Shown piece by piece: positions 48,003 to 58,209 of a stretch of DNA of 64,000 bases. Each line of letters begins with the position of its first letter. The first letter of the stretch is position 1. This stretch comes from an uncultured Methylophilaceae bacterium (GTDB taxonomy: Bacteria > Pseudomonadota > Gammaproteobacteria > Burkholderiales > Methylophilaceae): contig CAIQBW010000016.1 of the NCBI GenBank assembly GCA_903870165.1, forward strand, positions 54,407-118,406, read 5' to 3'. The notes below the pieces were generated by a model. That model did no database searches. It was not told the origin of the DNA and saw only the letters and a list, made by a program, of their open reading frames with translations. Position numbers and translations under genes: made by a program.

Positions 48003-48689
48003 ATGGCTGCGAATATTTTAATCGTTGAAGACGAACCCGCAATTCAAGAGCTACTTGCACTTAACTTAACGCAAGCAGGCCATAACCCAATTCGGGCGCT
48101 TTCAGTTGAGCAAGCACAATTGCTGATGCGAGACGCCTTGCCAGATTTAATTATTCTGGATTGGATGTTACCTGGCATGGGCGGAATCGAATTTGCCCGC
48201 AAACTTAAAGCAGATGAACTCTCGAAAACTATTCCTATCATCATGCTCACCGCACGTGGGGAGGAAGTCGACAAAATCCGAGGCCTAGAAGTGGGTGCGG
48301 ACGATTACGTCACTAAGCCTTTTAGCCCGCGTGAACTTAATGCTCGCATCAAGGCAGTTCTCCGTCGTCGCTCTCCACAAATGACTGACGATCCCATTGA
48401 GTCACACGGCTTACGCTTAGACCCAACCACGCACCGCGTGACTGGCAACAAAAAAACGATTGAACTTGGCCCAACGGAATTTAAGTTATTGCACTACTTA
48501 ATGTCCAACCCAGAACGCGTTCACTCTCGCAGCCAAGTATTAGATCGTGTTTGGGGCGACCGAGTATTTGTTGAAGACCGCACCGTGGATGTTCATATTC
48601 GCCGTTTACGTCTTGCCCTTGAACAAACGGGACATGAAGATTTAATTCAAACAGTGCGTGGTGTTGGCTACCGTTTTTCATCGCAATAG
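48003..48689 (+). CDS. phoB: Phosphate regulon response regulator PhoB
   Basis: 228 residues from ATG at 48003. Receiver with Asp53 in LIILDWMLPGM, acidic pocket EDE, Lys in VTKPFSPREL; DNA-binding wHTH with LGPTEFKLLHYLMSNPERVH and the recognition helix VEDRTVDVHIRRLRLALE. It activates phosphate-starvation genes. phoR follows 41 bases later. Confidence 0.95.
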   Translation: MAANILIVEDEPAIQELLALNLTQAGHNPIRALSVEQAQLLMRDALPDLIILDWMLPGMGGIEFARKLKADELSKTIPIIMLTARGEEVDKIRGLEVGADDYVTKPFSPRELNARIKAVLRRRSPQMTDDPIESHGLRLDPTTHRVTGNKKTIELGPTEFKLLHYLMSNPERVHSRSQVLDRVWGDRVFVEDRTVDVHIRRLRLALEQTGHEDLIQTVRGVGYRFSSQ

Positions 48690-48730
48690 CTCATAATACG
48701 CAAGCCCTTCTTTTTTATGATTGAATAGTC

Positions 48731-50047
48731 TTGCAAGATATCCGCTGGAGAGCATTTTGGCTGATTATCAGTCTTACTTTCATCTGCCTAATTGTCTGGG
48801 CAGCGAATGACGCTGAAACTGCACTGATCACCTTTTCTGTTGGTATCACGCTCTACCTATTCCATCACTTATTTTGGCTAGACAAACTTCTCGCTTGGTA
48901 TAAAAAACCTGATCTCAACTCCATGCCGCTTGGCAACGGCGCTTGGGAGGATGTTTTTGCTACCATCTATCACGAGCAACGTCGTCACAACCGCAGCAAA
49001 ATTCAACTTAGTTCAGCTCTAGACCGTTTTAGACATGCTGCCAGTGCGCTACCTGACGGGGTAGTGCTCTTAGATGATGACAACAAAATTGAATGGTGTA
49101 ACAAACCAGCAGAGCATCAATTAGGACTATCACTCAAGCAAGACATTAACCAACCGATTGTTTATTTACTCCGCAACACAGAATTCATCCAATATCTAAA
49201 ACATCACGTTGATATTGACCCAATCAAGCTGAAATCTTGGATTAAATCTGACGTTACCTTAGAAATCCAACTCGTCGCCTTTGGAAGCAATCAAAAACTA
49301 CTCGTCAGTCGCGATATTAGCCAAGTAGAAAAGCTAGAGCACATGCGCCGAGACTTTATTGCTAACGTTTCACATGAGCTCAGAACCCCGCTCACTGTCG
49401 TGGGGGGCTTTTTAGAAACGCTGAGCGATATGGATGGCGCTGTTCCAGAGAACCTTAAAAGTTACTTTGGTATGATGCAAGAACAAACTAGCCGTATGCG
49501 TTTGCTGATTGAAGACTTACTCGCGCTTTCTCAGCTAGAAAGTGGCGCGACCGCCCCTGATGAAGCTGAGCTGGATGTGCCAGCACTTCTTAACACCATA
49601 TTAAATGAATCAAATAGCCTCAGTAATGGTCGTCACACCATCACGCTAGAAGCAGATCCAACGCTTGCGTTAATTGGCTCTAATCAAGAGCTGCATAGTG
49701 CGTTTGGTAACTTAGTAAGCAACGCTATTCGCTACACGCCAGATGGTGGTAGCATCAAAATGATGTGGGAAGAAAGCAATCAACAAGCAGTTTTTAGTGT
49801 TACAGATACTGGCCTAGGCATTGAACAGCAACATATTGATAGACTGACCGAACGCTTTTACCGTGTTGACCGCAGTCGTAGCAGAGAAACAGGCGGTACA
49901 GGCTTAGGCCTTTCTATCGTTAAACACATACTTAGCCGCCACCAAGGTCGATTAGAAATCACTAGCGAGTTCGGCAAAGGCAGTACTTTTAAAGCTGTGT
50001 TTCCTAAATCTAGAATCGTGAATAAACAAACAACGCTGTTTCAATAA
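48731..50047 (+). CDS. phoR: Phosphate regulon sensor kinase PhoR
   Basis: 438 residues from a TTG at 48731. Two N-terminal membrane helices (ALITFSVGITLYLFHHLFW), a PhoR linker and PAS domain (LPDGVVLLDDDNKIEWCNK), HisKA with His215 in FIANVSHELRTPLTVVGGF, and HATPase (NAIRYTPDGG, TDTGLGIE, GGTGLGLSIVKHIL). It senses phosphate through Pst/PhoU and acts on PhoB. No clear ribosome site, so coupled translation with phoB is possible. Confidence 0.93.
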   Translation: MQDIRWRAFWLIISLTFICLIVWAANDAETALITFSVGITLYLFHHLFWLDKLLAWYKKPDLNSMPLGNGAWEDVFATIYHEQRRHNRSKIQLSSALDRFRHAASALPDGVVLLDDDNKIEWCNKPAEHQLGLSLKQDINQPIVYLLRNTEFIQYLKHHVDIDPIKLKSWIKSDVTLEIQLVAFGSNQKLLVSRDISQVEKLEHMRRDFIANVSHELRTPLTVVGGFLETLSDMDGAVPENLKSYFGMMQEQTSRMRLLIEDLLALSQLESGATAPDEAELDVPALLNTILNESNSLSNGRHTITLEADPTLALIGSNQELHSAFGNLVSNAIRYTPDGGSIKMMWEESNQQAVFSVTDTGLGIEQQHIDRLTERFYRVDRSRSRETGGTGLGLSIVKHILSRHQGRLEITSEFGKGSTFKAVFPKSRIVNKQTTLFQ

Positions 50048-50063
50048 TCGAATTATTGGCAAT

Positions 50064-50105
50064 AAAAAAGCGCGTAATCTTCACAGACACGCGCTTTTTT
50101 TATTT
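50064..50105. terminator. Terminator between phoR and the large oxidoreductase
   Basis: AAAAAAGCGCGT and ACGCGCTTTTTTT around a 13-base loop; can act in both directions for these convergent genes. Confidence 0.85.
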
Positions 50106-50117
50106 AAGACAAATCAG

Positions 50118-53100
50118 TTACAACAGGACTTTTTCAATCCCACCGTTATTTGCCTTTTCAACATAGTCTTGCATCCAGTTCTCACCAAGCAAATGCTTGG
50201 CCATTTCCACCACGATGTAGTCAGACTTAATGCCCGTATCTTCACCGTAACGAGATAAGCCTTGCAAGCAGCTTGGGCAAGAGGTCAAAATCTTCACATC
50301 TTGCTCTGGTGCACCTGGCGTTAAACCAAGCTTAGTCATGCCTTTTTCCAGCTCTTCCTGTTTACGCATTTTTACTTGCGTTGCAATATCCGGACGGCTT
50401 ACCGCGAAAGTGCCGGACTCTCCACAGCAACGCTCATTCAAGGCTACATCTTGTCCCATCAACGCGTTAGTCACTTTAAGAGGCGCATAAGTCTTCATCG
50501 GGCTATGGCAAGGGTCGTGGTACATATAACGCGTCCCCGTCACGCCTTCCAGCTTCATGCCTTTTTCCATGAGATATTCGTGGATGTCCAATAATCTGCA
50601 TCCAGGGAATATCTTCTCAAACTCGTACTTTTGCAATTGGTCCATACAAGTACCACACGAAACAATCACCGTCTTAATATCAAGATAGTTTAAGGTATTG
50701 GCTATACGGTGGAACTGTACCCGGTTTTCAGCGGTAATTTGCTGACCCTTATCATGATTGCCACTCGCCGTTTGCGGATATCCGCAGCATAGATAGCCTG
50801 GTGGCAATACCGTCGTCGCACCCACTTCATAAAGCATCGCTTGTGTTGCTAAACCAACCGTTGAGAACAAACGCTCTGAACCACAACCAGGGAAGTAAAA
50901 GACGGCATCACCCTCTTCACCCATTTTTTTAGGATCGCGAATCACTGGCACCATCTTGTCATCTTCAATGCCTAGTAAGGCGCGAGAGGTCTTCGTTGGC
51001 ATAGCCTTTGGCATTGGACGATTCAAGAAGTGCACCACCTGAGCTTTGATTTCAGGCTTACCTAAGGTTGATGGTGGCCTTTTCTTAAAGCCAGTTAACA
51101 GGCCAAGCTTATTGAGGACCGTGTGGCCAAGTCTTTGGACTTTGTAACCAACACCAACCATCAAGCCGCGCATCAATTTAATCGTTGCAGGATCTTTGAT
51201 ATTGAGGAAAGTCATGGCCAGCGAAGTGCCAGGATTGAAATGTTTTTTGCCTTGCTCACGCAAGAAATTACGCATCGCAATAGACACATCACCAAAATCG
51301 ATATCCACAGGGCAAGGGTTATAACATTTATGACAAACCGTGCAATGATCCGCTACATCGTTAAATTCATCAAAATGCTTGAGTGAAATACCGCGACGGG
51401 TTTGCTCCTCGTAAAGAAAAGCTTCAATCAATAATGAGGTACCTAAAATCTTGTTACGTGGGCTATAAAGCAAGTTAGCACGTGGAACATGCGTAGTACA
51501 AACGGGCTTACATTTACCGCAACGCAAACAGTCGCTAATTGAATCAGCAATACCGCCAATCGCGGATTGCTCCATGATAATGGACTCTTGCTCAAGCAAC
51601 CCAAAGCTAGGTGTATAGGCTCTTTCCAAGCCTGAACCCGCCATCAACTTACCTTTATTAAAGCGACCTTCAGGGTCAACCTTTTGCTTATAAGCAGCAA
51701 AGGTTGAAATGGTTTTCTCATCCAAGAATGCCATTTTTGTGATGCCAATACCATGCTCTCCAGAAATCACCCCATCCAAATCGCCAGCCAACTTCATAAT
51801 ACGTGCAACAGCAACGTGCGCTGAATGCATCATTTCATAGTCATCTGAATTGACAGGGATATTGGTATGAACATTGCCGTCACCCGCATGCATATGCAAA
51901 GCAACAAACACCCGCCCTTTAAGTACTTGTTGATGAATTTCATCACATCGGGCCAAAATATTTTGGTATTCACGGCCACTGAAAATTAATTGCAATGGCT
52001 TTTTAAGCTCGCGCTTCCAAGAGATACGTACCTGGTGCTCTTGCACGGCACGGAATACATTCTCTACCGCGAGGTTTGCGAATTCCTGACCCAAGCTACT
52101 TGTTGGCAAATCAAGACTATTCAAGACTTTTAGCCAATGAGCTTTAACGTCTTGCAGCAATTGGATAGATTGCGCTTTTTTTGCCAACAACAACTCTTGA
52201 TCCACTTGCGTGTCATCATCTTCATACAAAGGCAAATCACCTTGTAAGAATGACTCAAGCGCATCCACCAACTTCAATTTGTTGTTGATAGAAAGCTCAA
52301 TATTGATGCGCTCGATGCCGTCTGAATAATCACCCAAGCGTGGCAATGGAATCACTACGTCTTCGTTAATCTTGAACGCATTAGTATGCTTAGCAATCGC
52401 CGCTGTACGTGCTCGATCTAGCCAGAACTTTTTACGCGCTTCAGGTGAAACAGCCACAAAACCTTCACCGCCACGGGAATTAGCTAGACGAACGATATGC
52501 GATGCTGCTTCGCCCACTGCGTCTTCATCATCACTAGCAATATCAGCAATCAACAACATTTTTGGACGCTCTGAGCGGTTCGCTTTAGTCGCGTAACCTA
52601 CCGCTTTAATGTAGCGCTCATCCATATGCTCCAAGCCTGCAAGCAAGGTTGACTCTGTGGCATCTAAATAATCTTTAATCTCAACAATCGCAGGCACAGC
52701 GAGGGCCACATGACCGAAGAACTCTAAACAAACTGTACGCACATGTTTAGGCATGCGATGAAGAATGAATGTTGCGGATGTAATTAAGCCATCACAACCT
52801 TCTTTTTGAATACCCGGCAGGCCAGATAAGAATTTATCTGTCACGTCTTTACCTAAGCCCACCTTACGGAAGCTAGGGCCTGGGATTTCTAAAATTTCCG
52901 GCTCGCCAATTAATGTTTTGCCATCAATATCAAAACGGCTAATACGGAATCGCGCGACATCAATATCGTGAATTTTTCCGAGGTTATGATCTAAACGCTC
53001 AACCTCAAGCCAGTTTGCATCTGGCGTTACCATGCGCCATGAAGCCAGAATATCCAGCGCCGTGCCCCAAAGTACGGCCTTTTTACCGCCCGCATTCATC

Positions 53101-53930
53101 GCCACATTGCCACCGATACAACACGCATCAGCAGAAGTTGGATCACATGCAAACTCAAGACCCGCTTCTGTAGCAGCTTCCATGGCACGACGTGTTACTA
53201 CACCAGCACCACAATGTAACGTTGGCACTTGGCGGCTAACGCCTGGCAAAGTGCGCATTTCGACACGACTAATCGTGTCTAATTTTTCAGTATTAATCAC
53301 CGCAGAAAGCTTAGTGAGCGGGACTGCGCCGCCAGTATATCCAGTACCACCTCCGCGTGGAATGATTGTTAAACCAAGCTCGATACAAGCTTTCACAATC
53401 GCAGCCACTTCAATTTCAGTGTCTGGATTTACCACGACAAATGGATACTCAACGCGCCAATCAGTTGCATCAGTCACGTGAGAAACACGTGCCAAGCCAT
53501 CAAATTGGATATTGTCCTTGCGTGTAATTTTGCCAAGCTTAACTAAGGCTTTTTTTCGTAAAGCTTCAGTTTGTTTGAAGTCCTCCTCAAAAGCAGCCAC
53601 CGCTTCACGCGCTGCCACAATGAGTTTTAAAACGAGAGGATTATCTTGAGAGCGCTCATGAATGGTGTGAATACGATGATTCAATGCATTGATGAGCTCA
53701 TTTCTGCGCTTTTTGCTTGCAAGCAAGTCATCTTGCAAATAAGGATTGCGTGTTACGACCCACAAATCGCCAAGCACTTCAAACAGCATGCGAGCTGAAC
53801 GCCCTGTTTTACGCTCTCCGCGTAGCTCGTTTAAAACATTCCAGATATCTTCACCCAAAAATCGAATCACGATTTCCCGGTCTGAGAATGAGGTGTAATT
53901 GTATGGAATTTCGCGTAAGCGGCTGGCCAT
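50118..53930 (-). CDS. DUF3683 FAD-linked oxidoreductase fused to Fe-S/CCG domains
   Basis: 1270 residues. An N-terminal DUF3683 region, then an FAD-binding domain ([17 protein letters not shown] at about 193-209), an FAD-oxidase C-terminal domain with [15 protein letters not shown] and [13 protein letters not shown], two 4Fe-4S motifs ([11 protein letters not shown] and [14 protein letters not shown]), and two CCG domains ([31 protein letters not shown]). This is glycolate oxidase GlcD+GlcF or D-lactate/D-2-hydroxyglutarate dehydrogenase architecture fused in one chain. It should oxidise a 2-hydroxyacid and pass electrons through Fe-S centres to quinone. The substrate cannot be read. The length is normal for the betaproteobacterial DUF3683 proteins as I recall. 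Confidence 0.88.
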   Translation of the reverse strand: MASRLREIPYNYTSFSDREIVIRFLGEDIWNVLNELRGERKTGRSARMLFEVLGDLWVVTRNPYLQDDLLASKKRRNELINALNHRIHTIHERSQDNPLVLKLIVAAREAVAAFEEDFKQTEALRKKALVKLGKITRKDNIQFDGLARVSHVTDATDWRVEYPFVVVNPDTEIEVAAIVKACIELGLTIIPRGGGTGYTGGAVPLTKLSAVINTEKLDTISRVEMRTLPGVSRQVPTLHCGAGVVTRRAMEAATEAGLEFACDPTSADACCIGGNVAMNAGGKKAVLWGTALDILASWRMVTPDANWLEVERLDHNLGKIHDIDVARFRISRFDIDGKTLIGEPEILEIPGPSFRKVGLGKDVTDKFLSGLPGIQKEGCDGLITSATFILHRMPKHVRTVCLEFFGHVALAVPAIVEIKDYLDATESTLLAGLEHMDERYIKAVGYATKANRSERPKMLLIADIASDDEDAVGEAASHIVRLANSRGGEGFVAVSPEARKKFWLDRARTAAIAKHTNAFKINEDVVIPLPRLGDYSDGIERINIELSINNKLKLVDALESFLQGDLPLYEDDDTQVDQELLLAKKAQSIQLLQDVKAHWLKVLNSLDLPTSSLGQEFANLAVENVFRAVQEHQVRISWKRELKKPLQLIFSGREYQNILARCDEIHQQVLKGRVFVALHMHAGDGNVHTNIPVNSDDYEMMHSAHVAVARIMKLAGDLDGVISGEHGIGITKMAFLDEKTISTFAAYKQKVDPEGRFNKGKLMAGSGLERAYTPSFGLLEQESIIMEQSAIGGIADSISDCLRCGKCKPVCTTHVPRANLLYSPRNKILGTSLLIEAFLYEEQTRRGISLKHFDEFNDVADHCTVCHKCYNPCPVDIDFGDVSIAMRNFLREQGKKHFNPGTSLAMTFLNIKDPATIKLMRGLMVGVGYKVQRLGHTVLNKLGLLTGFKKRPPSTLGKPEIKAQVVHFLNRPMPKAMPTKTSRALLGIEDDKMVPVIRDPKKMGEEGDAVFYFPGCGSERLFSTVGLATQAMLYEVGATTVLPPGYLCCGYPQTASGNHDKGQQITAENRVQFHRIANTLNYLDIKTVIVSCGTCMDQLQKYEFEKIFPGCRLLDIHEYLMEKGMKLEGVTGTRYMYHDPCHSPMKTYAPLKVTNALMGQDVALNERCCGESGTFAVSRPDIATQVKMRKQEELEKGMTKLGLTPGAPEQDVKILTSCPSCLQGLSRYGEDTGIKSDYIVVEMAKHLLGENWMQDYVEKANNGGIEKVLL

Positions 53931-54102
53931 GAGTGTTCACGTCAAATTAAAGGGATGATTATATCATGGCAGTGCACTGCATTAAACGGTGGCGAGATTG
54001 TGGTTAATCGGCAAGCGACTGATGACAACCTTATGAAAAAAACGCACAATGTAGGAAATATAAAATAGCAAAACTACAATTATCAAGGCCCAGATTTTAA
54101 AC

Positions 54103-54624
54103 ATGAAGCCAATATTCAATTTTCCAGCAAAAATATTTGTTCCACTAATGGTGGCAGCTTTACTCACGTTTTTGTTTTTGAATTTGAATGATAAAAAACA
54201 AGCACCAAATGTGTCCTTCACGAGTATCGAAGGCAAAACAATTTCCATGGCGAGCCTAAAAGGCAAAATGGTAGTGGTCAACTTTTGGGCAACTTACTGC
54301 CCTGGGTGTATTGAAGAAATGCCAGACTTAGTAAGCACTTATCAGCAATACCATGAAAAGGGCTTGGAAATTATTGCTGTTTCAATTGCGGACGACCCGC
54401 CCAATCAAGTACTTAATTTTGCAAAAAAGAACACTCTGCCATTTCCTGTTATTCACGATAGCGATGCCAAAATCAGCCAAATTTTTGACAACGTCAGCCT
54501 TACCCCGACTTCATTTATCATTGACCAACAAGGTCGCGTGATTGGTAAAACCATTGGCAAACTGGATTTTATAAGTTTACATAAACTGCTAGACGAGACG
54601 CTTTCAAAGAAGGAATCGCAATAA
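54103..54624 (+). CDS. TlpA/ResA-like thioredoxin-fold protein
   Basis: 173 residues. N-terminal anchor (IFVPLMVAALLTFLFLNL), then a thioredoxin domain with active site NFWATYCPGCIEEMP and the cis-Pro region VSLTPTSFIIDQQGRVIGK. It probably acts in the periplasm on cytochrome c or other thiols. The stop TAA overlaps the hemJ ATG (TAATG). Confidence 0.9.
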   Translation: MKPIFNFPAKIFVPLMVAALLTFLFLNLNDKKQAPNVSFTSIEGKTISMASLKGKMVVVNFWATYCPGCIEEMPDLVSTYQQYHEKGLEIIAVSIADDPPNQVLNFAKKNTLPFPVIHDSDAKISQIFDNVSLTPTSFIIDQQGRVIGKTIGKLDFISLHKLLDETLSKKESQ

Positions 54625-55037
54625 TGTTGTGGGTAAAAGCCTGGCATATTATTTTTATGGTCACATGGTTTGCTGGTATGTTTTATTTACCCCGGCTTTT
54701 TGTTTATCACGCGATGTCTGATGACAAAATCAGTCATGAGCGCTTCAAAATCATGGAGCGCAAATTATTTTACGGCATTATGACGCCAGGAGGCATCTTA
54801 ACCATAGTCTTTGGGCTTTGGTTGTGGCTGGGCTATGGCATTACTGGCGGATGGTTGCATACTAAAGTCGCCATTGTGGCCGGCTTGGTGGCTTACCACA
54901 TTTACTGCGGCAAGCTTTTATTAGACTTCAAACATGACCGTAATCGCCATAGCCATGTCTACTATCGCTGGTTTAATGAAGCGCCTGTTTTAGCGCTGAT
55001 TGCGATTATTATTTTGGTTGAAGTTAAACCGTTTTAA
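54624..55037 (+). CDS. hemJ: Protoporphyrinogen IX oxidase HemJ
   Basis: 137 residues, four membrane helices. MLWVKAWHIIFMVTWFAGM and LPRLFVYHAM contain the conserved His residues of HemJ; MTPGGILTIVFGLWLW and WLHTKVAIVAGLVAYH follow. It oxidises protoporphyrinogen IX for heme synthesis. The coupled TlpA-like gene upstream fits heme/cytochrome work. Confidence 0.93.
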   Translation: MLWVKAWHIIFMVTWFAGMFYLPRLFVYHAMSDDKISHERFKIMERKLFYGIMTPGGILTIVFGLWLWLGYGITGGWLHTKVAIVAGLVAYHIYCGKLLLDFKHDRNRHSHVYYRWFNEAPVLALIAIIILVEVKPF

Positions 55038-55047
55038 GCAAAACCTT

Positions 55048-55803
55048 ATGCAAATCCTCAATTCCGAATGGCTAATCAAGATGCTCGAAAAATCAGGCGC
55101 AACGCCTGAGGCTAAACTATTGAGCCTCTTCGACATATTGTCAGATTGGTTAGAGGCCCCGCAAATCCTTACTGCACTTAAACAAGAATCCACGCAAAAA
55201 GACACGCCCTATTTACTGCTCAATTATTTAAGCCAGCAAGCAAAAGAAGCTGGTGCGGCAATTCCAGAAATACTCGCAGAACAATTGATATTTATTGCAA
55301 AAAGTGCATTAAAAGACCGCATTGAAAGTTCTGAATGCGCATCGTTCATTCATGCAAAGCAAGTGGCCAATGCACTAATATCCGCTCAATGTGAACGCGA
55401 AGCAATTCAGCTAAAAAAAACGACCATTTACAGCGCGCTCGCTATTTTTGTTGGTGCTATTACCATCGGCACTTTGATTTACACATATCCAAAATCTAAT
55501 CCCGCTCAAAATATTGCCGCCAGCTCTATGCTTGAACAAACCAACGGCAAAAATGATAAAGATGTTGCGGAAAACCCTAAAGAGACGGCAGACATGTATG
55601 CTTCTATCGAAACTATGCGTGGTGGAGAATGCCAATATATTGAAGCCTTACAAATTCCTGATGCGGACAAAAAAATCTATCTCGAAAACGTAGTAGGCGG
55701 ACAAGTCCCAACCAACTTACATGACCAGCTGATTGCGCAGCATTATTTACAAAAAATACGCTGTAATTACACCCCAATGCTTATGAAAAATTCCACCAAC
55801 TAA
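55048..55803 (+). CDS. Hypothetical protein with a single membrane helix
   Basis: 251 residues from ATG at 55048 (the frame is open to 55000 inside hemJ). The first 115 residues are helical and acidic (LLSLFDILSDWLEAPQILTA), then TIYSALAIFVGAITIGTLIY spans the membrane, then a polar C-terminal part with two Cys (GGECQYIEALQIP, KIRCNYTPM). I do not recognise a family. It follows hemJ by 10 bases and is likely co-transcribed. Confidence 0.65.
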   Translation: MQILNSEWLIKMLEKSGATPEAKLLSLFDILSDWLEAPQILTALKQESTQKDTPYLLLNYLSQQAKEAGAAIPEILAEQLIFIAKSALKDRIESSECASFIHAKQVANALISAQCEREAIQLKKTTIYSALAIFVGAITIGTLIYTYPKSNPAQNIAASSMLEQTNGKNDKDVAENPKETADMYASIETMRGGECQYIEALQIPDADKKIYLENVVGGQVPTNLHDQLIAQHYLQKIRCNYTPMLMKNSTN

Positions 55804-55985
55804 ATTTATACAGTCCAGTATAAATAAAAACCACAATTAAGTAATGGCTTTTGTTTTAGTTGTTAATTTCATTGATAAATAAATAAATATCTACTTACTC
55901 TAAAAATAATTAGTTACACATCGGTAAATACCACCACCTCCATTTTTGTGCTAAAGTTTAACTTTTAGGCAAAAAGACAATCATC

Positions 55986-56555
55986 ATGTCTGCTCTTCGG
56001 AAAAAAATACTACACGTCGCTACGGATTTATTTCAAACCCGTGGTATCAACTCGACCGGTGTCGACACCATTGTTGCTGTAGCTGGCACTACAAAAATGA
56101 CGCTATATAAATATTTCAAGTCTAAAGAGGATTTGATTTTAGAAGTCTTACAACAAGGCCATCAAGATTTTCAAACTTGGCTTAATGACAACTTAACCCG
56201 TAATAGCAAACAACCTGCGGAAAAAATCCAAAAACTTTTTGACTTCGTTGAGGAGTGGGTGACCTCGCCTGATTTCAGAGGCATGGCATTCATTAAAGCC
56301 TCAGCTGAGTTTCCTAACGAAGAGAGTGCCGTCCATAAACTTTCTGCCGACCACGCCAAAGAGTTTCGCAACTTTATTGCAGGCCTTGCAACAGAAGCAG
56401 GCATTGCCGATGCAGATGGCTTATCGCTCCAACTTTCACTCCTAATTGAAGGTGCAATGCAAGCAGAGCAAATGAAACGCGGCTCTGGTGCTGTGAAGTA
56501 CGCAAAAAAAGCGGCAAAAATCTTAATAGACACCGCACCAAAAACCCGTAAATAG
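55986..56555 (+). CDS. TetR/AcrR-family transcriptional regulator
   Basis: 189 residues. The N-terminal HTH is clear: ILHVATDLFQTRGINSTGVD, then TIVAVAGTTKMTLYKYFKSK. The C-terminal ligand domain is family-variable (like PF21993-type TetR C domains). Its target is unknown; neighbours are a hypothetical membrane protein and a PfkB kinase. Confidence 0.93.
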   Translation: MSALRKKILHVATDLFQTRGINSTGVDTIVAVAGTTKMTLYKYFKSKEDLILEVLQQGHQDFQTWLNDNLTRNSKQPAEKIQKLFDFVEEWVTSPDFRGMAFIKASAEFPNEESAVHKLSADHAKEFRNFIAGLATEAGIADADGLSLQLSLLIEGAMQAEQMKRGSGAVKYAKKAAKILIDTAPKTRK

Positions 56556-56649
56556 CTTATCTGAAAAATGTCGTAAGGCATTCTCCGCCTTGCCCTACTG
56601 CAGCCCTATCGGGATAATGTCGCTTTTACTTCATTGAAGCTTTAATCTC

Positions 56650-57600
56650 ATGCAAACCCTTATCTGCGGCTCACTGGCTTTTGACACCATCATGGTGTTT
56701 CCTGACAAATTCAAACATCACATCCTGCCTGAAAAAATTCACATGCTAAATGTGGCTTTTTTAGTGCCAGAAATGCGCCGTGAGTTTGGCGGTACTGCTG
56801 GCAATATCGCCTACAATTTGAGATTGCTTGAAGATAATCCATTGATTATGGCAACCGTTGGCGAAGATTTTGGCGCTTATATGGCTTGGCTCGATAGCAA
56901 CAACATCAGTAGTACGCACATCAAAAAAATTACCAACAGCTTTACCGCACAAGCGTTTATCACCACAGACACTGACGACAATCAAATCACCGCCTTTCAT
57001 CCAGGCGCAATGAATGAGTCTTACCAAAATAGCGTCAATGATGCGAAAGGCGTAAGTCTTGCCATCATCGCGCCAGATGGTCGCGAAGGTATGTTTAAGC
57101 ACGCCAAAGAATGTTTTGATGCGGGCATCCCATTCTTATTTGACCCAGGCCAAGGCTTGCCAATGTTTAATGGTGAAGAGTTGTTAGGCTTTATTGAAAT
57201 GGCTGACTACTTGGCAGTCAACGATTACGAAGCACAAATGCTACAAGAAAAAACAGGCTTAGATCTTGAAACCCTCGCCTCAAACGTAAAAGCCATGATT
57301 GTGACTTTAGGAGCAAGCGGCTCACATATTTACGCAGACGGTCAACGCTTTGACATCCCTCCCGTTAAAGCAGATGATGTTGTAGACCCGACTGGTTGTG
57401 GCGATGCTTACCGCGCTGGTTTGTTATATTGTATTGCACGCGAATGGGATTGGCCAACTTGTGGCAGATTAGCTTCCGTCATGGGCGCAATCAAAATCGC
57501 GAGTCGTGGTGGTCAAAACCACAAACCGACAAAAACAGAGATCGAACAAATTTACACTCAAGCTTTAGTTGACCAAACCAAACTTGATGAAAGTGTTTAA
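56650..57600 (+). CDS. PfkB-family carbohydrate/nucleoside kinase
   Basis: 316 residues. GGTAGNIAYNLRLLEDNPLI near the N-terminus and the signature DDVVDPTGCGDAYRAGLLY with catalytic Asp are complete. Often annotated adenosine or ribokinase-like sugar kinase. The presence of PGAMNESYQNS and an N-terminal FPDKFKHHILPEKIH resembles adenosine-kinase-type members in betaproteobacteria. Substrate not certain. Confidence 0.88.
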   Translation: MQTLICGSLAFDTIMVFPDKFKHHILPEKIHMLNVAFLVPEMRREFGGTAGNIAYNLRLLEDNPLIMATVGEDFGAYMAWLDSNNISSTHIKKITNSFTAQAFITTDTDDNQITAFHPGAMNESYQNSVNDAKGVSLAIIAPDGREGMFKHAKECFDAGIPFLFDPGQGLPMFNGEELLGFIEMADYLAVNDYEAQMLQEKTGLDLETLASNVKAMIVTLGASGSHIYADGQRFDIPPVKADDVVDPTGCGDAYRAGLLYCIAREWDWPTCGRLASVMGAIKIASRGGQNHKPTKTEIEQIYTQALVDQTKLDESV

Positions 57601-57621
57601 CCATAAAAAAGAGGCTCAATC

Positions 57622-58083
57622 ATGAATCATCAACATTTACTTAAAACCGCTTTTATCCTAATGATTGCAGGCTTACTTAATGCCTGCGCAAGCTCAAATT
57701 CAGGCGACGTATACAGCAGAGACGAGGCGCGCAAAATTCAAACAATCCGCAAAGGGGTGGTTGAGTCTGTGCGTACTGTCAAACTAGAAGGTACAAAAAC
57801 GCCGATTGGCACTGCAACAGGGGCTGTCATTGGTGGCGTCGCAGGCAGTTCTGTTGGCGATGGCAAAGGCTCTGCAATCGCAGCCGTGATTGGCGCCGTT
57901 GCTGGCGGGCTCGCTGGATCGGCGATTGAAGAAATTGCAACTAGAAAAGATGCATTAGAGATTACGGTAAAGCTAGATAACGGCAGCCTGGTTGCAATTG
58001 TGCAAGAAGCCACCGAAAAATTTTCACCCGGTGATAACGTCCGTTTAATTGAAAATGGCGGCGTTACGCGCGTTAGCCATTAA
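57622..58083 (+). CDS. Glycine-zipper 2TM outer membrane lipoprotein (SlyB-like)
   Basis: 153 residues. Lipoprotein signal ILMIAGLLNAC; glycine zipper TGAVIGGVAGSSVGDGKGS with IGAVAGGLAGSAIEE; then a small beta region (ITVKLDNGSLVAIVQEA, FSPGDNVRLIENGG). This is Rickettsia 17-kDa antigen/SlyB architecture, an envelope-integrity lipoprotein. A perfect palindrome follows it. Confidence 0.9.
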   Translation: MNHQHLLKTAFILMIAGLLNACASSNSGDVYSRDEARKIQTIRKGVVESVRTVKLEGTKTPIGTATGAVIGGVAGSSVGDGKGSAIAAVIGAVAGGLAGSAIEEIATRKDALEITVKLDNGSLVAIVQEATEKFSPGDNVRLIENGGVTRVSH

Positions 58084-58096
58084 TCTCTTCACATTA

Positions 58097-58125
58097 GATG
58101 AAACTGTATTCAATACAGTTTCATC
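58097..58125. terminator. Perfect 29-base palindrome after the lipoprotein gene (hairpin)
   Basis: GATGAAACTGTATT and its complement AATACAGTTTCATC flank a single C. It lies 14 bases after the stop and 4 bases before the Pho units of the next operon. There is no T-run, so it may terminate weakly, protect the transcript or act as an operator. Confidence 0.45.
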
Positions 58126-58128
58126 GAA

Positions 58129-58157
58129 ACGTCAAAATACAGTCACCGTTTTGTCAT
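58129..58157 (+). promoter_or_regulatory. Three-unit Pho box upstream of the ornithine-lipid genes
   Basis: ACGTCAA-AATA-CAGTCAC-CGTT-TTGTCAT: three heptamers with GTCA at 58131, 58142 and 58153, exactly 11 bases apart, as in PhoB boxes. A -10 is weak (TTAAAG, about 58167-58172). The genes downstream make ornithine lipids, which replace phospholipids under phosphate limitation, so PhoB control is expected. Confidence 0.75.
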
Positions 58158-58209
58158 AAAAATTTCTTAAAGTTTCTCCTGTTAAAAACCTATCTAACAG
58201 GAGTTTGAG

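Noticed and set aside
53982..54281. 99-codon minus-strand frame before the TlpA-like gene
   Set aside because: Overlaps the signal anchor and first strands of the TlpA-like protein on the opposite strand; hydrophobic because AT-rich.
58101..58121. LexA (SOS) box in the palindrome, CTGT...ACAG
   Set aside because: The spacing between CTGT and ACAG is 7 and not the 8 required by LexA, and the neighbouring genes are not SOS genes.
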